Under the pieces are notes generated by a model. The model was not told the origin of the DNA and ran no database searches. It saw nothing but the letters and a program-made list of their open reading frames with translations. Below are positions 40,735-46,597 of a stretch of 46,597 bases of DNA, piece after piece; the stretch's first letter is position 1, and each line of letters opens with the position of its first letter. The translations under genes and the position numbers were made by a program. This DNA is from Zancudomyces culisetae (taxonomy: Eukaryota; Kickxellomycota; Harpellomycetes; Harpellales; Legeriomycetaceae): NCBI GenBank assembly GCA_001969505.1, contig LSSK01000124.1, forward strand, positions 1 to 46,597. Reading direction: 5' to 3'.

Positions 40735-40867
40735 GCGCCATTTTCATTTAGGTTTTTTTTTTGTCTTTTTTCATATATTTCTAAACTCGATATAAATGAT
40801 AGCCATGTCCTTACTCTTATCCCTTTTTTTGTATGACTATCTGTCTCAATTGCACACGCTCCTCACC

Positions 40868-40925
40868 ATCATTCTCATTCTCATTTTCATTCCCATTCCC
40901 ATTCCCATTCACATTACTATAGCCA
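40868..40925. repeat. CATTCY hexanucleotide repeat
   Basis: Successive CATTCT, CATTTT, CATTCC and CATTCA units, about nine copies. Its Pro-Ile frames should not be taken for protein. Confidence 0.75.
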
Positions 40926-42449
40926 TTTTCGTTTTCATTCCCACACCCGCACCTGTTTCCACTCCCTGTCCCCTCCCCTTATCACTTCTCCGCTTTTATT
41001 TTTCTTGCCTTTACATCCGAAATTACCTTGAAACAGTATATTACCCGACTTTTATGTACTGCCAGTGCATTATCAATGATTTAGGCAATCAATCAATCGA
41101 TTTTAATTATCTAATGACACCAATTTCAACTTTTAAAAACTGGCGGAAATGGTAATTATCAACCAAAAGTGATTTACGCATCTTATACAATCCTCAGAGA
41201 TATCAACTCCCACCCATTCCATTTATTTTGCCTCTTGCAACTATTTGCTGTATCTTCAAACATCCTCCATTATCTATCCCCTATCCCCTACCATCTCGCC
41301 CTTTTTCTCACTTCCCTTTAATGAAATGTCCTAAATATTTTCTTTAGTTTTTCGTAATATCCATCCAAACAACTCGTTCTTCAATATGTTCTATTCTTGG
41401 TACTATCAAGAAAAATGAAAAAAAAAGTAAAAATTAGAATACTGGGAACTATGAAAGTATATCTCCAGATCCAGCATCGTTTCTTATGCACTATACTTAC
41501 TCTTTCAATCAAAAAAAAACATCACTTTGTTTTTCTACTTACGCACATCTAAACACTTCATTTTTCGCTTTTCATCTCATCTATTCGTTCATCTCATATT
41601 TTAAACATTTAGAAATATTGTATACACTAGCCTTTTGATTCGCTAATTCCTGGTTGGCTTTTTACTTTTTTAATGTTTTGCAACACTTAAAAGGTATATA
41701 TTAATATACCATATTTGATTTTCCGACATTAAACATTTATACCATCAAAATAAAAACAGAAAATTTGAACAGTTCATCTATACACTGAAGGCGTAGTTTA
41801 GAGCACAAGATAATCTCAGTATTTTTGTGCTTGGATATCCATTGCATAACATACATGATCAATATATGATGTCGATCCGTTTGGCGTAATTAAACCAGAA
41901 AATTCTGAACAATATGCTAGAACATCGCAAACCCCCCCGCTCGAGATGACAATCTTGAACGCAGTATTTTGCATATATTTACCGATTATATAACTCTAAG
42001 GCTCGGGTGAATCCAAAAAAAGTAAAAACCAGATAAACTAAATAAACTAAATAAACCACATATACCCCTCATTTCCGTTGTGTGGCTAAATTCTCCGAAT
42101 CTATTCTCAACAAGAAAAGTTAAATAATAAAAAGCTATGAAATTGCCATTTGGAAAAATTGAGCTTGAAAATTAGGAGGCTACAACTTGTTGGTTATTGA
42201 TTATTGGTAAAAAAAAAGAAATTCTAATGCGGAAATTACTGACTTTGATGCACTATTAGCTTTAATTCTTGGGTTATTTTTACCACCAAAACTTTACGCT
42301 TTGTTTTATAACTTAAAATTACACTCTAGGATTTAAAACAAAAAACAGAAAACAAAAAAAAAGCTAATACCACCAAACTTCCAATCCCAAAAAAAAACGA
42401 ACTACAAATCACCTCAATTTACCTTCATTCACACCACGACAAACCCACA

Positions 42450-44150
42450 ATGCTGTGCCTTAGAAAAACACTCTTCTTGGTATACAGTTTATTCTTGTAT
42501 TTCCTGTCTGTGTCCGCAGAGGACTCGCTACATTCAAAAATGCTAGCCGAACAAACCAAGAAGAGCAAGACTGGCGTTGTTAAAATCACTGGTGAAATTT
42601 TGGTCGATGTCATACGTAAAGAGGATAAGGAAACATCTCTTGTCACACTGCTGACAGCTAATGATGATAGATTCGGATGTTCACATTGCCTGTAAGTACG
42701 AGTTTTTTTTTTCTTTCCAGATTTTCAAATTATGTTACTCAATATTATATTCTCTGCCCCTTCTCTACATTTTTTCCTTTTCTAAAAAGAAAAAAGAGAC
42801 ATGAATACGTGGATATGTGGATAAAGCTGGTGGTATTCTTGTGTATAACATTAACATTCAGTTGAATTAATGCATAGTGAAATAACGAAATACTTTGAAG
42901 AGGTTGCTGTTGCCTGGAAAAAGAATCAAAAGATTGAAAATTTGTTTTTCACGGTTATCGATGCGGCAGATGACATCAAGCTGTTTAGACAGGTAAATTG
43001 CGTTTACGAGACATTCACAATATACTGCACATGGTTGGACTATATAACTGTGACACACCACTTATTTATACAAGTACTGATATTGAAAAAATATTAAAAA
43101 TTGTGTCAATAACTGATACTCCAAATAGCTGGGTGTAAGATATCCTCCAAAGATAATTGCAATTTCAGATAATCTAAATCCATCAAAATCCTCGGATAGA
43201 ACAGCAGAACTCCCAGTTGACATGATGTAAGTACTTTTCGTATCTCTCTGTACTTGAAACAATGGATGTCTTTGAAAAAAAAGTCAAAAGCAAACCTAGA
43301 TTTTATTTGGTTGTATTGGCATTGTAATTTAACGGGTGAAACCAAATGATGAAAAAAATAGAACATCGTCAAAAGATCTGGCACGTATGCTACAAGACTT
43401 GTATGGTGTAGAGGTAAAGTAATTTTCACTTTCTTATGAGCCACTGATGTGAATAAACACAAAAGTATATATATTTTCCCGAGAAACAGAAGCCGGATCG
43501 CTTTTGCGTTATTTGTATTACTGGCTAAAATTTATATGTACGATGTATAATGTATCATTTAAATAGTTTGGGTATGAGGTTAAGGTTGACTTTAGTCAAT
43601 ATTTCAAAATGGCGGGATACACAGCTTTAGCTCTTGCATTTGCGTACTACTTATTCAAAAACGCAGAAAAAACAGAAAAGCTGTTACGAAACCTAATCTC
43701 AGCTGGAGTGATGCTGTTTTGTGTGTTTATGTTGTCGGGATACATGTGGAATACGATTAAAAACCCACCGTACCAAGGGCGTGTATCTAAAGAGACTGGA
43801 GTATTTGCTAAAGGAACCAGTGAGCAATACGGAATAGAGACCAACACAATGGCAATGTTGTGTAAGTCATATTTATATTTGTTTTTGTTTAATGGGGGTG
43901 ATGTATACATTACATTCCTTTGAAGAAACTAAAAGTCAGTCGGTTATTTATTCGGATTAATATTTAAATAGATGGAATAAATGTGATTTTGGTGGCATTT
44001 CTATCCAAACGAGTACCAGCAATTGAAAAAAAACCGCTGCAAATAGCTATGGCAATTTTGGTGATGGCTGCATTACTGATCACCAACAGTTATATATACA
44101 GAAACATGGGGTATAAGAGTCAAGGTTATCCATTCAGAATTCTGTTTTAG
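42450..44150 (+). CDS. OST3: Oligosaccharyltransferase subunit Ost3/Ost6, six exons
   Basis: Reconstructed as join(42450..42691,42878..42992,43129..43226,43362..43413,43567..43861,43972..44150), 326 aa, all junctions in frame. A signal peptide (about 1-22, LFLYFLSVSA) leads into a thioredoxin-like lumenal domain with the redox motif Cys77-Ser-His-Cys80. Further conserved blocks are VRYPPKI with the cis-Pro position, FSQYFKMAGY, GYMWNTIKNPPY and GYPFRILF at the C terminus, with four membrane segments in the last half. Ost3 and Ost6 are alternative oxidoreductase subunits of the ER N-glycosylation complex that hold substrate cysteines while nearby Asn sites are glycosylated. Length fits both; sequence alone does not decide between them. 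The smallest exon is 52 nt. Confidence 0.92.
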
Positions 44151-44302
44151 AGCATTTCAATGGAATCTTACGGGGAAATCTGATGCACCTTTGTAGTGTT
44201 TATTGTTGTGGAAAACAAAATACATATCTACCACTTTATAGTTTTTACATTTAATTTATTTCTTTGAATTGAAAATAAAAGAAAAAGAGATAAACGACAG
44301 TA

Positions 44303-44322
44303 CATATATATATATATATATG
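44303..44322. repeat. TA dinucleotide microsatellite
   Basis: About nine TA units followed by a short TG run, in the convergent spacer between the OST3-like gene and the next minus-strand gene. Confidence 0.8.
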
Positions 44323-44380
44323 TGATTGTGTGTGTATAGTGTGGTATATCTACAAGTACATTCTAAAATGGTAGTTAAAT

Positions 44381-45403
44381 TTACAAAAACGAGCGTAATC
44401 CTGATAAGAAGAGCATAGATTTATGCCTACGAGTTTTTAACAGTGATAGTCGATTTTCTGGACATAATGAGTACCGCTCCAAACAAGAACAAAGAGAGTC
44501 CAAGACGTTGTAGTATTGTTTGGCAGAATATAGCAGAACTTGTGATGTGGTTGGAAATTGATCTCTACAAACCTCCTTTTGCTCTTTGTCTTGCTCCTGT
44601 GGTTGTGGTTGTGGTTGTGGTTGAATGTGAAGAGTGCTTTTACCAGAACTGGTTGTAGTTTTTTTTGTCTGTGCAACGACATGGGTCCAAATTTTTCCAT
44701 ATACATTTTCAGAAATTTCAGTGGGGTAGTTGTCACTCAAGCTATTATAGTTATCAATACCAAAGTTGACATGTTCTGAGTTGATCAAGTCGTCAAGCTT
44801 AACTGTGGAGTTTGTTAACAACAGCCAGAATGCGGAATCTTTAGCCTCTTCCAAGGAAAGAACAAAGACCAAATGTTCGGCTAATGCTCTTTTCAAGTAT
44901 TGGAAAGTATAATCAAGTAGAGTTTCTAGAGTAAATGCGACTTCGGGGTATAGCTTTAACAAAATACTGGACTTTAGATACGCCTTGTATAAGGTGATTG
45001 TCAGCTTATAGAATACAAACAGTGATAAAAATGACTGGCTGTCAACGGATTTGTTGCTAGAACTCATGGTATTAGTAGCACTTGAATTTCCTCCTATATT
45101 TTCCTCCTCCTCGTCTTTCTCTTTCTCTTTCTGTTTATTACTCTCGAGATTTTTAATGTTCGTGTAGTTAAACTCGTCGCTGTAGGTAGACAGGTTTCTG
45201 AGGATATTTTTCGTATCAACAAAAATTGCACGATCTAGTGAGGTACGTGCGGGTAGGTTGTTAATCAACATGAGCATCTTGGCAAGGTACCGATTTTTAC
45301 TCTGGTCATCGCAGTATAGTGCAGCTATACAAAGGACTCGTAAAGATATTTTGGTTTCCGCAGGAAGATGAATATTTGATTCGATCAACTCGAAGAGCGT
45401 CAT
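44381..45403 (-). CDS. Unrecognised 340-aa helical protein
   Basis: I do not recognise this protein. It is a long intact frame with good codon variety, starting MTLFELIESNIHLPAETKIS. Residues 1-85 and about 125-215 look like packed amphipathic helices (ISLRVLCIAALYCDD, FYKLTITLYKAYLKSSILLK). Between them is a charged linker rich in Lys/Glu plus a Ser/Thr/Asn run. A Pro-Gln repeat (PQPQPQPQEQDKEQ) precedes a last helical block ending SMLFLSGLRSFL. No signal peptide and no clear membrane helix. The pattern suggests a scaffold or complex subunit, but this is guesswork. Convergent with the OST3-like gene (230 nt) and downstream of PRP5 in tandem. Confidence 0.75.
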   Translation of the reverse strand: MTLFELIESNIHLPAETKISLRVLCIAALYCDDQSKNRYLAKMLMLINNLPARTSLDRAIFVDTKNILRNLSTYSDEFNYTNIKNLESNKQKEKEKDEEEENIGGNSSATNTMSSSNKSVDSQSFLSLFVFYKLTITLYKAYLKSSILLKLYPEVAFTLETLLDYTFQYLKRALAEHLVFVLSLEEAKDSAFWLLLTNSTVKLDDLINSEHVNFGIDNYNSLSDNYPTEISENVYGKIWTHVVAQTKKTTTSSGKSTLHIQPQPQPQPQEQDKEQKEVCRDQFPTTSQVLLYSAKQYYNVLDSLCSCLERYSLCPENRLSLLKTRRHKSMLFLSGLRSFL

Positions 45404-45727
45404 TATTTCGAATTTTTCCTTTTGTTATTCTTATTACTATTTTTGTTGTTGTTTTTGTTGTTGCTTTAGTTGGCTAATTGCCATGATATTCTAATTATAA
45501 AAGTATGAAAGTTTATACTTTAAATCCTTTTGCTTGTACTTTTACTAGTCTTTGAAATTTTTTTTTCATTGGCGATTTAAGATGTAAAGATATTAGTCAT
45601 AAATTTTTATACACTTTTTTCGAGTAAAAAAAAAGAAATATATGGGATAAATATGCAATATTAAAATATACAGTCAAAGAACATAAGATAAGCAAATAGG
45701 GTAGTGTGTAGTAGGTGTATATAGAGG
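45404..45727. other. Spacer between PRP5 and the 340-aa protein gene
   Basis: AT-rich 324-nt tandem spacer: PRP5 3' region and promoter of the next minus-strand gene. A GTT-rich triplet run (near 45434-45460) lies just upstream of the start codon. Nothing else is seen. Confidence 0.45.
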
Positions 45728-46597
45728 TTAGAATCTGTAATCAATAGCCAATTGGCCAGACTGGAGAGCAGCATCAGAAAGAATTGATTTGATCTGTGAC
45801 TTGGCTGATTCAACTGAAAACTCGGAATTCCCTTCAATTCTCAAGTACAACTTGCGTTCATTAAGGTACGCGTGTTTGGAAGAAAAAAAAGATGAATGCG
45901 CCGAAGGTTTGCCTCCACTACCTCCACCAGAAGAAGATGATGAAGGCATATGTATACCTTTCACAGTAATGGCCACACCAGTGGATTCAGAAATTTGGCT
46001 TAGGGCTTCTCTGTTGGTGACTTTCCAGCGAACCTTTTGTGGATAGTCGTTGATTTCAACCTCAGCAAAGAATTCCGCAGCACGTAAATCATCATTTTGC
46101 AATACAGATGACCTGTTTGCCGTAGAAGAAGAGCTACTGTAGCCCAATTCCGCGTTGATCTGGTCAATGACATTTGTAAACTGTCGAGGCGCGGGATTGG
46201 CCGGCAAAGCAGACTCAGCATTTTTGGAAGCGCCGGGAGTGTTTGCAGCACCGGTTGTGGTTGACATGCTGGATGAGGAGGCGTTGAACTTGGAGGCAGC
46301 TTCCTGTGCGGCTTTTAGAGCAGAAATGGCAGACGAAGAGGCACGGAGCGTGGAGCCAGAAGAAGGTTGCTCGCCCGAAATAGGTCTAGCTTGGCGATCG
46401 TGTTCAGGTCCAAGCGCCTGATCTTGTTCTTCTTCATCGTCTTCATCCTGGTCATCACCCTCGCCATAGGTTAGACGCTGCATTTTCTTGATGTTTTCAC
46501 GCTCAACAACGAACCGTTCCAGACCGTGACCGCCAAAGCCACCCAGCCGCCTGTTGTTGTAGCTTTTAACAGTTCCAAGCTTAACATCCTCCAAAAA
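45728..46597 (-). CDS. PRP5: Prp5/DDX46 splicing helicase, C-terminal part only
   Basis: Partial: the frame is open to the right edge, so the start and the whole DEAD-box helicase core lie outside. The visible 289 residues begin within the segment after the helicase core, where GGFGGHGLERF matches the GFGGKGLE motif of Prp5/DDX46, followed by an acidic stretch and an Ala/Ser/Thr-rich linker. The C-terminal KH-like domain is clear: FTNVIDQINAELGY earlier, then EVEINDYPQKVRWKVTNREAL, ISESTGVAITVKG and LYLRIEGNSEFSVESAK, all close to DDX46. Prp5 is the ATPase that proofreads the branch-site/U2 snRNA pairing during pre-spliceosome assembly. A Ser-Gly-rich insert (about 50 residues from the end) interrupts the domain. 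Confidence 0.92.
   Translation of the reverse strand, partial: FLEDVKLGTVKSYNNRRLGGFGGHGLERFVVERENIKKMQRLTYGEGDDQDEDDEEEQDQALGPEHDRQARPISGEQPSSGSTLRASSSAISALKAAQEAASKFNASSSSMSTTTGAANTPGASKNAESALPANPAPRQFTNVIDQINAELGYSSSSSTANRSSVLQNDDLRAAEFFAEVEINDYPQKVRWKVTNREALSQISESTGVAITVKGIHMPSSSSSGGGSGGKPSAHSSFFSSKHAYLNERKLYLRIEGNSEFSVESAKSQIKSILSDAALQSGQLAIDYRF

Larger units (their letters stand above)
39440..42449. other. Long divergent region between the KH gene and OST3-like gene
   Basis: Three kb without a confident gene, the longest spacer of the window. It is pyrimidine-rich on the plus strand and holds several simple repeats (listed separately). The longest frame (40796-41155, 119 codons) is produced by a CATTCC-type repeat and does not look like a protein. 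I saw no tRNA, snoRNA box pair or transposon ends. Confidence 0.5.

Noticed and set aside
40796..41155. 119-codon plus-strand frame
   Set aside because: Its Ile-Pro run comes from the CATTCY repeat; the remainder has no recognisable domain and no splice partners.
1..46597. Operon, prophage, CRISPR or toxin-antitoxin structures
   Set aside because: Spliced genes and eukaryotic protein families throughout show nuclear fungal DNA; no regular spaced repeats or phage-type genes are present.

Overview
The window looks like nuclear DNA of an ascomycete budding yeast (Saccharomycotina). It is AT-rich, with compact genes encoding yeast-type proteins: V-ATPase c, Fab1, AP-1 mu, Tip41, Pex2, Ost3/6, Emp70 family and Prp5. 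Introns are short (about 60-190 nt), with GTAAG-like donors and ordinary AG acceptors. For a budding yeast the region is intron-rich. I reconstruct 21 introns in 7 genes, among them six in the AP-1 mu gene and five in the OST3-like gene. CTG codons fall at conserved Leu or hydrophobic positions (V-ATPase c, aldo-keto reductase, TIP41), so a CUG-Ser clade species is unlikely. An intron-rich, non-CUG-Ser lineage is my inference; I cannot name the species.

Layout, left to right: 1-2286 without a recognisable gene; aldo-keto reductase (+); Emp70/TM9 protein (-, spliced); short-chain dehydrogenase like S. cerevisiae YMR226C (+); PEX2 (-, spliced); FHA-domain checkpoint-type kinase (+, spliced); VMA3 (+, four exons including one of 25 nt); CCCH zinc-finger protein (-); Rib2-like deaminase (-); Ser/Thr-repeat secreted surface protein (+) broken by a 364-nt run of N; TIP41 (+, spliced); APM1 (-, seven exons); two diverged paralogous I78-type peptidase inhibitors (-); a gene-poor stretch to 28.3 kb; a single-exon 3057-codon FAB1 (+); a three-KH RNA-binding protein (-); a 3-kb gene-poor divergent region; an OST3/OST6 subunit (+, six exons); an unrecognised 340-aa protein (-); and the C-terminal part of PRP5 (-), running off the right edge.

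Most genes lie in close convergent pairs (97-330 bp between stops) separated by longer divergent or tandem spacers. Several products belong to the endomembrane system: Emp70, AP-1 mu, V-ATPase c, Fab1 and Ost3/6. This is ordinary yeast gene order rather than an operon. The accessory-looking elements are the surface protein, the I78 pair and the hexanucleotide-repeat expansions coding for dipeptide tracts in FAB1 and the neighbouring KH gene. I did not find a clearly new biological system. The best leads are the I78 pair, the unrecognised termini of the surface protein, and the repeat-inflated, kinase-splitting insertions of FAB1.
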